DNA of 20,416 nt. It comes from Didymodactylos carnosus. Its lineage: Eukaryota; Rotifera; Eurotatoria; Philodinida; Philodinidae. The translations under genes were made by a program, and so were the position numbers. Of the stretch, positions 1-9,265 are shown piece by piece; position 1 is the first letter of the stretch, and each line of letters starts with the position of its first letter. The notes beneath the pieces were generated by a model. It was not told the DNA's origin and did not search any database. It was given only the letters and a program-made list of their open reading frames with translations. The stretch is taken from the NCBI GenBank assembly GCA_905250885.1, contig CAJNOQ010003392.1, positions 1-20,416 of the forward strand. Direction: 5' to 3'.

Positions 1-43
1 ATTTTTCTCATTGGTTAAAAAAAAAAGCGCCAATGAGAAAAAT
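1..43. repeat. Short perfect hairpin at the window edge
   Basis: Positions 1-14 are the exact reverse complement of positions 30-43, separated by an A-rich 15-nt loop. The arms read ATTTTTCTCATTGG and its complement. It lies just upstream of the LINE remnant. The window starts at the first base, so the arms may extend further left. Confidence 0.6.
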
Positions 44-285
44 AAAATTTAGGCAAAAACCACGTAGATTATGTCGACACCAGAAAAGAAGTCAAAGTAT
101 AATTATGAGGAACCCGCTGTCGGATTCACCGAAAAATTTTGCACATAGCGCCCAATTTTTACCTAATTTGGTGCAGCGCGGCAAAAGTACATAATTCTCT
201 GATGTACATTTCCGCCAATTAAACTGACACTTTATGACCAGGCATTAACGTCTAACGATTAACATGTTAGGAATTTTGTCGATGA

Positions 286-1376
286 AGTAAAACGAAAAAA
301 AATAAATTAGACTTTAGTTCAAATGTTGAATTCGTTCGCTGTCGACAAAATAAATTTGTTTATGTGAATCACCAGAAGCTAACAGTGAAGTCATTCTTAG
401 CAACACCGAGAGTACTGATTTGTCTAAAATGCCATTCATTCGGTCATTTGCGTTCTAAATGTCCGTCAGTAAATGCATATTGTGGTACATGTGGCGAAGA
501 GATCGTCAATAACATTAAGCATGAATGTTCTGAAATTAAGAGATGCAAGAACTGCCACGGGCCACATTCGTATTATGATAATCAGTGCATCTCACTGATT
601 GGTTATCGACGAGAACTAACGCAGCAATTGATAGAGAAAAACCTCTTTTCGAATCATATCCATGTTTCTCGTGCATTTCGTGATAGAATAAATTCTGTTT
701 TAACAATGACTAATTCTCGCAGTCAGTCATTAACATCTCGTCAGCAGTTGTCACAAATCCTGGAAAAACGTTCTCCAGTTTACCACAACAACCTCCCCAG
801 CCACTGATGTCAATGAGCGTTCATACTAATCCACTGCCTCCAACGTACGTAAATGTTCTTCTTGGAAACAATCATGTTTCAACTACATCATAGGCCTCTA
901 GTTCGAGTCCACTATATGATTCTATCAGTTTGCAACATATTCAAACGTTTCAACAACAGTTAGCAGATATTCATTCCAAACATACGAACCAAATGTTTAC
1001 TCTGTCAAATCATCTCCAAATGTTAAATGCCAAAGCAGATGTTATTACATCGAAAGTGGATGCATTAACTCAACTTGTTAATACTGTTATTGTACCGTGT
1101 GTTTCAACTCTCTCCACTGGAATGATAAACACGATCAACGAAAAAGAAGGTATGAACAAAGAGATAGAACAGACAGATTCTTTAGTAGGTTCTCAGGCTG
1201 AATTTCAAAAAATTAGAAGTTTTCCGAAAATCTTGGCAGAAGCAGTTCAGCTGACTCAAAACAGTTCTTTGACTTTTTCAAAGTTGTTAGCTCAATTTTC
1301 AAATTCATTTTCGCTTTCTCTATCTCAATTACTCGTATTCGATAATGTAAATGCGCCAAACTCGCCAAAATCATGA
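286..1376 (+). pseudogene. LINE ORF1 (gag-like zinc-knuckle protein), broken
   Basis: This is the RNA-binding ORF1 protein of a non-LTR retrotransposon, which in intact elements coats the element RNA. The first frame is open from 286 to the stop at 805-807. It carries three cysteine/histidine knuckles at about 421-588: a canonical CX2CX4HX4C (CLKCHSFGHLRSKC), then CX2CX9HXC, then CX2CX3HX6C. The sequence before the first knuckle (VRCRQNKFVYVNHQK onward) resembles the tail of the RNA-binding domain that precedes knuckles in LINE ORF1 proteins. The reading then shifts frame near 783, meets a TAG at 892-894, and stays open to 1376 as a Gln/Ser-rich segment. At least one frameshift and one nonsense codon make it a pseudogene. 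The 5' part is missing or out of frame. Confidence 0.75.
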
Positions 1377-1947
1377 ATCTCAATCAATCAGCAGAATCTT
1401 TCGTTTATGTAAACCCCTCTATTCCTCCTGACATGGTACGACCCCATCTCGAAAATCTGTCAGTTTTTGATCAATACTTGCTAAAATGTCTTGTAAATGA
1501 ATGGAATTGTAAATCGGCTATTTCTAGTTTATCTAGTTTCACCTCAGATCTCAATCCGAGCACAAGTGTTCTTCGGAAAGGTACGAGTGACCACTGGCCC
1601 GTTTTGCATACGAGCAATTATTTAACTTCTTCTATGTATTATTTTAAGGATATTCGATGGCAACTTTATTCCATTTTCCTCTCTTTCGTTTGTTCATATT
1701 TTAATCACCTTGTTTTCCGAGGAATTTTCCGAGCTTTTCTCAATATTTTTGGGTTCTTTTTCGGTTCGAGTTTCGCGTCTCGTACCTGGCGGCGATACAG
1801 CAGTTTTCCAGCGAACACGACGAGCCTTTTTCGGTAACATATAATGAAATTAGAAAAGATCTAGGACATCCGAAATCGAAGAAAGCTCTAGACGTGCACG
1901 GTTCGTCGAATATTATTTTAAAAAAGCTACGCATCGAATATGCTTAG
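1373..1947 (+). pseudogene. LINE ORF2 remnant: endonuclease C-terminus and start of reverse transcriptase
   Basis: The start codon at 1373 overlaps the ORF1 stop as ATGA, a layout that could allow termination-reinitiation. Residues 72-78 (SDHWPVL, nt 1586-1606) match the SDH motif near the end of the APE-type endonuclease, which helps nick target DNA. Most of the domain before it is deleted, since a full domain is over 200 residues and only about 80 precede this point. A linker rich in W, F and L follows. Between about 1740 and 1790 the reading moves to another frame, which continues to the TAG at 1945-1947. That frame contains VTYNEIRKDLGHPKSKKA followed by DVHGSSNIILKKL. This resembles the first block of LINE reverse transcriptases, where a helix of the type V..E+...L...K.KKA is followed by a D.+..N.++KKL segment. 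Confidence 0.6.
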
Positions 1948-1991
1948 CTATCACCGTTTTTCGAAAGATCATTATTTAAAAATCGAATGAC

Positions 1992-2157
1992 GCAATTTCG
2001 TCCCTGAAATTTTGCCCATATACAATCCTGAAAGCCCTTAGACTATTCGAAAAGTTCCAGTTAAAACGGACTGAAGAAACATCCACTGCGACTGGAACTT
2101 TTCGGACGTTTTACGATGTTATAGCTATCTATGGACAAAATTTTAGGTCGAAATTAC
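1992..2157. repeat. Inverted repeat with arms of about 70 bp
   Basis: Arm 1992-2061 is complementary to 2091-2157. The innermost 14 bp (CGAAAAGTTCCAGT at 2048-2061 and its complement at 2091-2104) are perfect, and the outer part (CAATTTCG...AAATTTTG.CCATA) is imperfect. It follows directly after the LINE remnant and has no coding content. It may be a small foldback element or an inverted duplication. Confidence 0.6.
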
Positions 2158-2364
2158 AGTAATAACTCTGAAAGGAATAGAGTGATGATTCCTAATAAAA
2201 ACAATGAGGAAAGAAGGTAGTCTCTATAGCTCTGCTGCATCTCTATTCGACACTTTATCGAAAAACTGATTTTTACATATTAAGAACTTGATGTTGTGTG
2301 CGTCGAATGGTATAGAAATGAGCACTTTCTTACGAAAGATGACCAAAAAATGAGCAATCTATTA
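2158..2364. other. Unassigned spacer
   Basis: No open frame of note, RNA gene or repeat was recognised between the inverted repeat and the last exon of the minus-strand gene model. Confidence 0.5.
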
Positions 2365-2934
2365 TCAACGACTCACTCCGTCATTATTATGGACACATTC
2401 CCTAATAACAACGGCATGCGAACCTATAGCCTGGACTATATTAGGACAACGGTCCGACATAACGACAGGTAAGCAACAACAACAAGGTAACAAACAAGAA
2501 AGCGTTTTCTTTCGCCGTCTCTGTACAAAATAGAGCAAAAAACTTGTTTAAAATTTCGTAGATCTTACCAAACTACATATAACTTGTACGATTCGTGGGA
2601 AATGCTTGTCTCCTCGCTGAGACAAAGCGTGCTCACAAAAACATAGGCCGCCGTTATTAGTGACCACGCGATGGTCACGGGTCTGTGTCTTAAAAAAAGA
2701 AAAAAACATGGTTTTCGTTACAGCAAACATTAATTTTACATAAAGAGAATGAAAAGAATAATCTATCTTATGATAGCAAATGATGAAAAAGAAAAAGCCA
2801 GCGGATGTGTACTTACTCTTAACCAAATTGACAGGTGTAGTATGTATGCACGTGTATTTGTTGTTAGAAGAATGAAAGCAGACGTTTTGGTGTGCACTTC
2901 GCCGGTTGACAAGACAGTGTAAAATAGTACCTAT
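2365..2934 (-). CDS. Tentative three-exon gene, product unknown
   Basis: On the minus strand three open segments can be joined without losing frame. Exon 2934-2824 (37 codons) follows an acceptor ending GCTCAG. Exon 2688-2569 (40 codons) follows an acceptor with a long T tract. Exon 2520-2365 (52 codons) ends at TGA. The second intron, 2568-2521, is 48 bp, begins GTAAGA and ends TTGTACAG, and is the best single piece of evidence. The first intron, 2823-2689, begins GTTAAG, a weaker donor. The frame is in fact open from about 2990 to 2548 without splicing. The predicted protein has many cysteines (a CCCC run in the last exon), no domain I recognise and no obvious start codon, so a 5' exon may be missing. 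On the plus strand there is a rival donor (CAGGTAAGC, near 2466-2474), so the strand is not certain. Confidence 0.33.
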
Positions 2935-2990
2935 CTGAGCAAGGGTACGTATCAATTTGCCAAAGGATATTAAACGAAAAAATATCGGTT

Positions 2991-3324
2991 TGCAAAGTTA
3001 CTTTCGTTTGACATCACTATCGATCGTTTCTTCTTTTGCGGAAAAAGTAAATAATCCATTCAAACACATCCCCAGTTGACTGAGTTATGAATCGAGCACT
3101 GTCGTCAGCTTGAGACGCCCACTTACTCAATCGCATTTATTCGTAATCGTTATTCGACAGTTTCTCCAGTAAAAGCTCGTGAGAAATCGCTATCTACCTT
3201 AAGACAGGAAAGCGACTACAACAACCGAATGGTCTGCCGTTGAATTCTAGTACACGCTCCTATCTAAAGGAGAATGAAGTACTTCTCAAAAACATTTAGT
3301 CAAATTTTCGATTACTGGCTCAAT
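2991..3324. other. Unassigned intergenic sequence
   Basis: Only short frames occur here. No repeat arm, RNA gene or recognisable protein fragment was found. It could hold 5' parts of the minus-strand model at 2365-2934 or the 3' end of the frame at 3325-3618. Confidence 0.5.
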
Positions 3325-3618
3325 TCAAGTGAGATTCTGCGAATTTTTTAAAGATTCAAAATCGTCAGTTATCAAGACCCTTAATGAATCAAAAGAATTA
3401 ATGTATCTGGCACGTTGATTGACCGGTCGTCTGATCAGTGTTGGATAGTATAGACTTACCAAAAGGAATGATGACTCATGGCCGGAGCTTGTTCGGTCTG
3501 AAATAAACCCTCCTTTTAAGATCTTCAGAAACTTTCTTGCGTTTTTATTCTCATCTACGCTCAATAACGAGGAGTTGATGGCTTGTTCAGCTAACGGTCT
3601 CCTTTTTTTAGCTCTTTT
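3325..3618 (-). CDS. Open reading frame of unknown product running into a foldback arm
   Basis: The minus strand is open for 97 codons from 3618 to the stop at 3325. There is no ATG near the beginning, so this is more likely an internal or terminal exon than a complete gene. The translation is charged and protein-like (for example RPLAEQAINSSLLSVDENK, then NARKFLKILKGGF). A strong donor-type GTAAGT lies in frame at about 3461, after ESSFLL, but reading straight through it also stays open to the stop. The first dozen codons lie inside the left arm of the foldback at 3580-4235, so the repeat either supplied part of the exon or inserted into the gene. No family was recognised. Confidence 0.3.
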   Translation of the reverse strand, partial: KRAKKRRPLAEQAINSSLLSVDENKNARKFLKILKGGFISDRTSSGHESSFLLVSLYYPTLIRRPVNQRARYINSFDSLRVLITDDFESLKNSQNLT

Positions 3619-4235
3619 TCAAAGAACTATGACAATAAAGTTAGAAAATAATCTAAAGCGGCAACTAGATGATTAAGTAGATTAAACATTTCTCTGCAAA
3701 ATGAAAAGTGTCTCCGCTCTGAACGTTGATTCGCTATGAACATACAACTGTTGTACAAACAGCCTCACAAATCGACTTTAGAGCTATCTGAAAAATGTGT
3801 CTGAAAGGGTGAAGACGAGCACGCGAAAATTGAACAAGTATACTAGTTTGTAGAAAATTGTTTGCTCTACAAGTGTCAAAGCGTCACGGTTTTTCTGATT
3901 TTTCTTTGATTAATACAGCTTAATTAGAATACCTATCACATCTTGTAGAGCAAATAATTTTCTACGAAGTGGTGTACGTGTTCAATTTTCGCGTGCTCAT
4001 CTTCACTATTTTAGACACGTTTTGTCAGATAGCTGTAAAATCGTTTTGTGGGGCTGTTTGTACGACAGTTGTATGTTCATAGCGAATCAACGTTCAGAGC
4101 CGAGACATTTTTCATTTTGCAGAGAAATTTTTAATCTACTTAATCATCTAGTTGCCACTTTAGATTATTTTCTAACTTTATTGCCATAGTTCTTTGAAAA
4201 AGAGCCAAAAAAAGGACACCGTTAGCTGAATAAGC
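3580..4235. mobile_element. Long foldback element, about 290-bp arms
   Basis: The arms 3580-3873 and 3952-4235 are reverse complements with scattered mismatches, and they enclose a 78-bp spacer. Matching runs include GGCTT.TTCAGCTAACGGT at the outer ends and CTCTACAAG next to the spacer. No transposase frame lies inside. Long arms around a small centre fit a non-autonomous foldback or long-TIR MITE. TTGA occurs on both sides (about 3575-3578 and 4237-4240) and could be a 4-bp target duplication, but so short a match is weak evidence. The TE superfamily is unknown. Confidence 0.7.
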
Positions 4236-4990
4236 CGTTGAGCCGCATCGAATGTATACGAAAACGATAGTATTATTGCCGATATATTACCCAAACAATC
4301 TCAAGGCCAATAGGAAGTCAACTTTGGGTGGGTTTAAAAACTTTAAAGCTTCGAAGTTTTTCTGGAGTTGTAACAAAAAGAATTTTCGCTGTGCGACCAG
4401 AAATAACGAAAAAAACTTTTAATTTCCGCTGGGAGGAAAGGATAAATTTTTATTTTTGGTGGTGTCGGATCAATTTTAGTGTTGTCCCTGATAATTACCC
4501 TATTTATCTGTCGAGCAAAATCGTAACTAGGTTTCCGACATAGAGGATCTCAAGATAGTGAAATTGTGTATTCTGATCGATTTTATTTTGTTTTCCATTA
4601 TTAGTTGAATTATGAACATTTTTCCCATATAACTTATTCAACTGTTTATCAATGGTCGCGTCCACAAATCGTTTTGGATAGCCGTTTCATGCTGTTGTAA
4701 ATAAAGCAACAATCCATTTAGCAAACACTGTATGTAATACGTCTTCAAAGAAGAAGAAAACCAAAGCATTAAAAAGTCAAGTATGTGACGAGAGAACCTC
4801 TTCAGGTGTGCCTCTGCCACTTCAATGATTTATATATCGATCGGTAGAGGATAGGGAACTAGTGAAAACCCTAAAAGGATTTCGATTCCTATTGCTTCTT
4901 TCAAAAGTTCTAGAACTTTTTCTCTTTTTTTCTAGTGAAACAGGGAAAAATGAAAAACTATATAACACTCTCAAGAAAACGAATTAAGAG
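4236..4990. other. Unassigned AT-rich spacer
   Basis: It contains short frames on both strands (plus 4328-4543 and minus 4638-4820) with no recognisable domain, no good start context and low-complexity, aromatic-rich translations. A small palindrome AAAGTTCTAGAACTTT lies near 4904-4919. No gene is supported. Confidence 0.5.
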
Positions 4991-5532
4991 CTCAAATGCT
5001 TTTCTGTGACTTTTCGATATGTCTCTTATATTCATAAACGATTTCAGCTTTTCAACTGGTTCCGTTTCGACATTATAAACCGTTGAGTTTTCCAACAGTC
5101 GGCTCTTGGATTCGCTTACAATCAATCGGCTGTAAAATCATTAATATTTCCCGAAATTTGTTGAAACTTTTAGATATGAAACGAATTTTACTGGTACACA
5201 CGCTGAATAATCGAAATTATATAATTTCGACGTTTTGAAACTCTGGCTTTCAAGGACGTCTCTAGAGATCCTATTATCTACGATCAGCATGAAGCCACTG
5301 ATTTTATTTTCTATAGAATAGAAATAAGGTATAAAAACCGTTTCAGATCTGAAAGTTTCAACAAATTTCGTGAAGAATTAACGATTTTACAGCCAATTGA
5401 TTGTAAGCATATCCAAGAGTTGACTGTTGAAAAACTTAACGATTTATAACGTCGGAACGGAATGTGTTGAAAAGCTGAAAGCTTTTTATAAATATTAGAG
5501 ACATATAGAAAAGTCATAGAAAAACATTTGAG
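4991..5532. mobile_element. Foldback repeat, about 190-bp arms
   Basis: Arm 4991-5183 pairs with 5339-5532 in inverted orientation at roughly 80-90% by eye. The outer ends read CTCAAATG and CATTTGAG. The 155-bp spacer between them has no coding content. No convincing target-site duplication was seen. The differences between the arms show that this is an old structure rather than a recent duplication or assembly artefact. Confidence 0.65.
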
Positions 5533-6116
5533 TATATCAGCACCTGTAGAGGTTCCCCCTTAAGAATTTCCCGTTAGAAAGGCATAAGCCATAAATCAGG
5601 CACATTTTTTCAAATTTTACCTTAAATAGCATCTGATAACGCAGTGATAGAATTCTGTAAGTGCAAAATTAAAAATTTATTTGCGAAATTATGTTTAAAT
5701 ATGCGTCATAAGCGTCATATAAAGCTGAAAAATTTATAATGCAGCACATTTATTCAGAAGAATGTTTCAAGTAAAAATCCCTACAGCTACGCAATTGTAA
5801 ATAAGAAACAGAAAGCAAAAATCATAACCAAAGTGACACATTATTAAACCATGCGCACTATTTTTGCAGATATATACGTATGTGCACATGATTTAGTCAT
5901 GACCTAACAGTATCAATTAGAAATATCTATTGGTATGCTATATTAATACAGATTGATTAACACAGTGTAACGTCTGATAACTGCATTACCCTTTCACACA
6001 TTCTGATATATGAAAATGTCAAAACGTTTTTACATTAATCATAATTTTATATTTTTTTCCAAAATGTTTTCCAAGTATCGATGGTAATTATTATGCTCTG
6101 TTTCAGAAGTTAAAAA
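5533..6116. other. Upstream region of the MORN gene
   Basis: AT-rich sequence with no reading frame of note. It presumably holds the promoter and 5' untranslated region of the gene starting at 6117. I can name no specific promoter element with confidence. Confidence 0.45.
6099..6107 (+). promoter_or_regulatory. Possible splice or trans-splice acceptor before the MORN start codon
   Basis: CTGTTTCAG ends nine bases before the ATG at 6117 and has the pyrimidine-rich form of a 3' splice site. No matching upstream coding exon in the right phase was found. It could end an intron in the 5' untranslated region, or accept a spliced leader, a process known in bdelloid rotifers. This is inference from position and sequence only. 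Confidence 0.35.
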
Positions 6117-7370
6117 ATGATCGCAAACGAAAGTTTAGACTTGCCAGTATGTCGAAGAATGCTAATTAACTATAAACAAACGTCAACTAGCCTCGATTTA
6201 TTGAATACGACGCTAACAAAGTATATTAATACGAAAACAATCGTGTCTCCTCTAATAGATATGAGATTATTCGAAGTCAATATAGTCGTTTTAATTTCAA
6301 GTAATAGTAGTTTCCGTTATGAGGGCGAAGTAAATGCTGATGGTGAACGGCATGGGGAAGGTTATTGTTATTATCCTTATCAGAGTAAATTTGAATGGTG
6401 TGGAGAATGGAAAAATGACATGTGGCACAAAGGTATATTTACATGGACAGAAGAAAGAACCCATTTTATCGGTACTTGGGAAGGTGATAAATATGCCGGT
6501 ATTTATAGAAATTATAACAATGGTGTTTATACCGGAGAATGGCGTCATGGCATTGCACACGGCAAGGGAAAGATAGAAGACAGTGATGGTAATTGGTACG
6601 ATGGTGAATGGTTAGATGATAAACGAAATGGATTTGGTACTGCTCATGCATCTGGGGAGTACATTTACGAAGGTTCATGGGTAAACGATAATGCTCACGG
6701 TTTTGGAACCATGACGTACTTGCCACGAGGTGATGTATACGTTGGAGAGTACAAGGAAGGACACAGACATGGAACAGGAACATTAAGAATGACAAATGGC
6801 GATTATTTTGAAGGACAGTTTGAAAATCAATATTTTTGGTCCGGCAATATGTCTTTTCGATACCATAGTGGAGATGTGTATAAAGGAGAAGTGAAACTTG
6901 GAAAGTGGGATGGACAAGGACTGTATGTTTTCGCCGATGGTCGAATATACGAAGGAGAATGGAAAGACGGTGTTGAACACGGCAATGGAAGAATGACCTA
7001 TGCTGTAGATGAGGTTTACGAGGGAGAATTTAAAAATGGATACAGAGATGGTAAAGGAAAATACACATGGGCAAATGGTGAATGGTTTGATGGATATTGG
7101 TTGGAAGGGAAACGGAAAGGTTTTTGTACGTTTCGATGCAATAGTGGATTTGAATATACCGGAGAATATGAGAATGAGAGCGCCAACGGATGGGGAGTGT
7201 GTGTATGGGCATCCGGCAGTTGGTATGAGGGACAGTGGAAAGATTCAAACAGGCACGGATTCGGAACTTACTGGTGGAAGGATGGATCAAAGTACATTGG
7301 AAATTGGGGAGATGAAATTACTGCAACGAACCATCATAACGGTTTTATGGCCTCAAAGGTTGCTGGTTAA
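6117..7370 (+). CDS. MORN-repeat protein, 417 residues
   Basis: Residues 1-67 have no recognised domain and include a hydrophobic stretch (LFEVNIVVLI, about 51-60). From residue 68 to about 400 there are about 14 consecutive MORN repeats plus a partial one, each 23-24 residues with the core YxGEWxxGxxHGxGxxxxxxG. Clear examples are YEGEWKDGVEHGNGRMTY and YEGQWKDSNRHGFGTYW. Repeats 3, 8 and 12 are the most divergent. MORN arrays form elongated beta-hairpin rods that act as scaffolds, often near membranes or the cytoskeleton. No catalytic domain (lipid kinase, methyltransferase, GEF) is attached, so the specific role is unknown. A TAA at 6111-6113 directly precedes the frame, making the ATG at 6117 the first in-frame start. 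The frame is single-exon and free of stops, unlike its surroundings, which suggests a functional gene. Confidence 0.93.
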   Translation: MIANESLDLPVCRRMLINYKQTSTSLDLLNTTLTKYINTKTIVSPLIDMRLFEVNIVVLISSNSSFRYEGEVNADGERHGEGYCYYPYQSKFEWCGEWKNDMWHKGIFTWTEERTHFIGTWEGDKYAGIYRNYNNGVYTGEWRHGIAHGKGKIEDSDGNWYDGEWLDDKRNGFGTAHASGEYIYEGSWVNDNAHGFGTMTYLPRGDVYVGEYKEGHRHGTGTLRMTNGDYFEGQFENQYFWSGNMSFRYHSGDVYKGEVKLGKWDGQGLYVFADGRIYEGEWKDGVEHGNGRMTYAVDEVYEGEFKNGYRDGKGKYTWANGEWFDGYWLEGKRKGFCTFRCNSGFEYTGEYENESANGWGVCVWASGSWYEGQWKDSNRHGFGTYWWKDGSKYIGNWGDEITATNHHNGFMASKVAG

Positions 7371-7848
7371 GCTCTCGTCTAAGTTGGTATCTTTTGTAAA
7401 TAACATTGAACATAGTGTTATTATAGTTTAGCGAGACCTTCGAATCGTGATGCTCGAATGTTATTGAATTTACCTGGTTTATCGACGATTCTAATCACAA
7501 GCACAGAAAAATCATCAGTTACGCTTAGATTGCCCTTGTTCTTATATTGGGGCTATAGAGTACTTATACTGATTTGTTGTCAGCTAATTTGTTTCATTAA
7601 CTAAAGGTATTTCAACAAAACGCCGCCAATAACAACAAGAACTGATGCTGGACTGCTCCGTTTTAAAAAATGACGCGTATTCAAGAGATCTCTAGAGAGT
7701 ATTTTATTTTTACGTTTCATTGAATAGTCACTACGTAATATTTACGAAAGCGATTCAGAGCGCAAAATCTCATAACGCAAATTCGGATCCGGAGGAGTGG
7801 AATTAATGTAACAAGAATAGATTTCAAGTTATAGAAACAAAATAAATA
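7371..7848. other. 3' flank of the MORN gene
   Basis: No gene was recognised. A minus-strand frame at 7717-7932 (71 codons) has no domain and overlaps repeat sequence. A palindromic run AGAGATCTCTAGAGAG lies near 7684-7699, and a similar motif recurs near 9633-9648. The 3' untranslated region of the MORN gene probably lies at the start of this stretch. Confidence 0.5.
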
Positions 7849-8500
7849 TTTTACAAAGATGAATGAAAAGTCACATTGTCTAAAGGTTATTTTTTGCATC
7901 TCTTTCCAGTCCACCTCGTCCAGTCGGTTCAATAACAGTTAACATTTTTAACTTCTCCGCTATTTTATATAAAGCAATACAAGCTATTATCCTTATTTAA
8001 TTGATGTACAAACAAGTGAAGGTCTATATTCGCCATTTTTTCGCGTTCTGTAGGCATACAGGCGTTTAAGGTCAAGAACACTCTTCCGTTTGCAATCAAG
8101 AGAATAATCAGATATTTGAAACACTACATGGCATTGTATTACATGTAATCAATCAGAATTTGACCTTTAATCAAAGTCGAAAGAGAGACTATTTTTAAAT
8201 ATTATAAAATAAAAGAAACGAAAACAAAAAAGCGTTATGAGGTTATCTTTCTTATATTTTGTTTTTATTATTTTTCTTTCACTTTAATGTATAGGTCTTA
8301 AGCTATAGGTTGTAGTGAAAACTGGAATTCGGTAAAATTTTTACAACGATGAATGAAAAGTTCCATTGTCTATATCGTACCTCTTTTCTTCCATTCCCTC
8401 TAGTGTCGTACTCTTCGCCACATTTTGTATCCTTCAGTCTGTTGACAGTTTGTATCCTTCACTTGTTTGTACAGCAATTAAATAAGGATAATAGCTGTAT
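7849..8500. repeat. Diverged direct and inverted repeat cluster
   Basis: Two diverged direct copies occur at 7849-7945 and 8339-8450. Both begin TTTTACAA.GATGAATGAAAAGT, continue through CATTGTCTA, and later share CAGTC.GTT...ACAGTT. In addition, 7977-8021 is inverted relative to 8457-8500, sharing CTATTATCCTTATTTAATTG followed by .TGTACAAACAAGTGAAG. There is no coding content. These look like fragments of a non-autonomous repeat family, arranged as a direct pair with one extra inverted end. Confidence 0.55.
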
Positions 8501-8685
8501 TAACTAGTTGAAGACAATCTTTAACACCCTGAATATTTTATTTGATTTTTAACCTATAATTAACTCCTTCGACATCCAAAATATTATTTGATGTGTAGTA
8601 AATACAATCATAATACTGAAGTGATTCAGAATTTCCAGTATGATAAACTAATTCATACGTAGTCAAATAGGAGAATTGAGAAATA

Positions 8686-8878
8686 ATTGCTGTTACTCCT
8701 AATTCAGCACGACTTGATTTTCTAACATGAGAAATATTTGATCTTGTTTCTTTTACTTGTTGATTTATCTTTAGTCCGTCAAAAGAAAACTAAAGATAAA
8801 TCAACAAGTAAAAGAAACAAGATCAAATATTTCTCATGTTAGAAAATCAAGTCGTGCTGAAATAGGAGTAACAGCAAT
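8686..8878. repeat. Nearly perfect hairpin, 89-bp arms with a 15-nt loop
   Basis: Positions 8686-8774 and 8790-8878 are reverse complements with one mismatch by eye, around the loop TCCGTCAAAAGAAAA. The right arm is in frame with the splice-supported exon that continues to 8915, so the left arm is an inverted copy of coding sequence. A transcript through both arms would fold into a long double-stranded RNA. The near identity points to a recent event, or to an inversion artefact of sequencing or assembly. Confidence 0.85.
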
Positions 8879-9265
8879 CGGGAAGAAAAAGCCAACAAAG
8901 TTGGATAAAGAATCGGTAAATATTTTCTTTTTCTTAGGAAAAAATTTCTAATTTGTTATAATTTTTGTAGTCAAAATCATCAGCTAGCTCAAGATCAAAT
9001 ACAAATGGAAGTGTTAAAGTAAGTCTATTAATGACAAATCACGTCTATGAACGTGTTTTATGGTGGTAAAATTAGATATGTCTCTTAATTTCTTCTTCCT
9101 TTTTCCTGACGTCAATAGAAGAACTCGGGTAGAGAGAAGAATTTATACTTTAGAACAATCATCATCATAGTGAACGTGATAGTTAGTTGCGAGAATATGA
9201 TGCAGCTTACAATTTTCTCTTTGTATTCTAGAAAGAGCGAAGTTTTGCTAAAAAAGAGAGAGTGA
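8790..9265 (+). CDS. Partial three-exon gene model, lysine/serine-rich C-terminus
   Basis: Three open segments join in one frame. Exon 8790-8915 (or from the loop at about 8778) encodes a basic segment including SSRAEIGVTAIGKKKPTK. A 55-bp intron 8916-8970 (GTAAAT...TTTTTGTAG) follows. Exon 8971-9018 is Ser-rich (SKSSASSRSNTNGSVK). A 100-bp intron 9019-9118 (GTAAGT...CAATAG) comes next. Exon 9119-9265 ends at TGA. Both introns are in phase 0. An alternative last intron (GTAGAG at about 9130 to TTCTAG at 9231) would give a shorter tail. The 5' end is lost: the exon begins inside the hairpin at 8686-8878, so the gene is probably truncated by that rearrangement. No domain was recognised; low-complexity K/S tails are common in nuclear proteins, but that is not evidence of function. 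Confidence 0.4.

Larger units (their letters stand above)
71..1947 (+). mobile_element. Degenerate non-LTR retrotransposon (LINE), 5' half
   Basis: The segment keeps the order ORF1 (zinc-knuckle protein), endonuclease scrap, reverse transcriptase start, all on the plus strand. It is broken by in-frame stops and frameshifts. Most of the endonuclease is missing, and nothing after the first reverse transcriptase block is present. A short ATG frame at 71-148 (25 codons) may be the original start of ORF1, cut off by a deletion. The architecture is that of APE-type LINEs (Jockey, CR1, I and relatives); I cannot assign the clade. The 3' LINE fragment at 18699-19490 may come from a related copy, but the two pieces do not overlap, so this cannot be tested here. 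Confidence 0.75.

Noticed and set aside
4328..4543. Plus-strand frame of 71 codons
   Set aside because: Aromatic-rich low-complexity translation, no domain, no supporting splice or start signals.
6297..7431. Six further frames of 65-140 codons overlapping the MORN gene
   Set aside because: They are shadows of the regular repeat coding sequence in other frames; none shows a domain.
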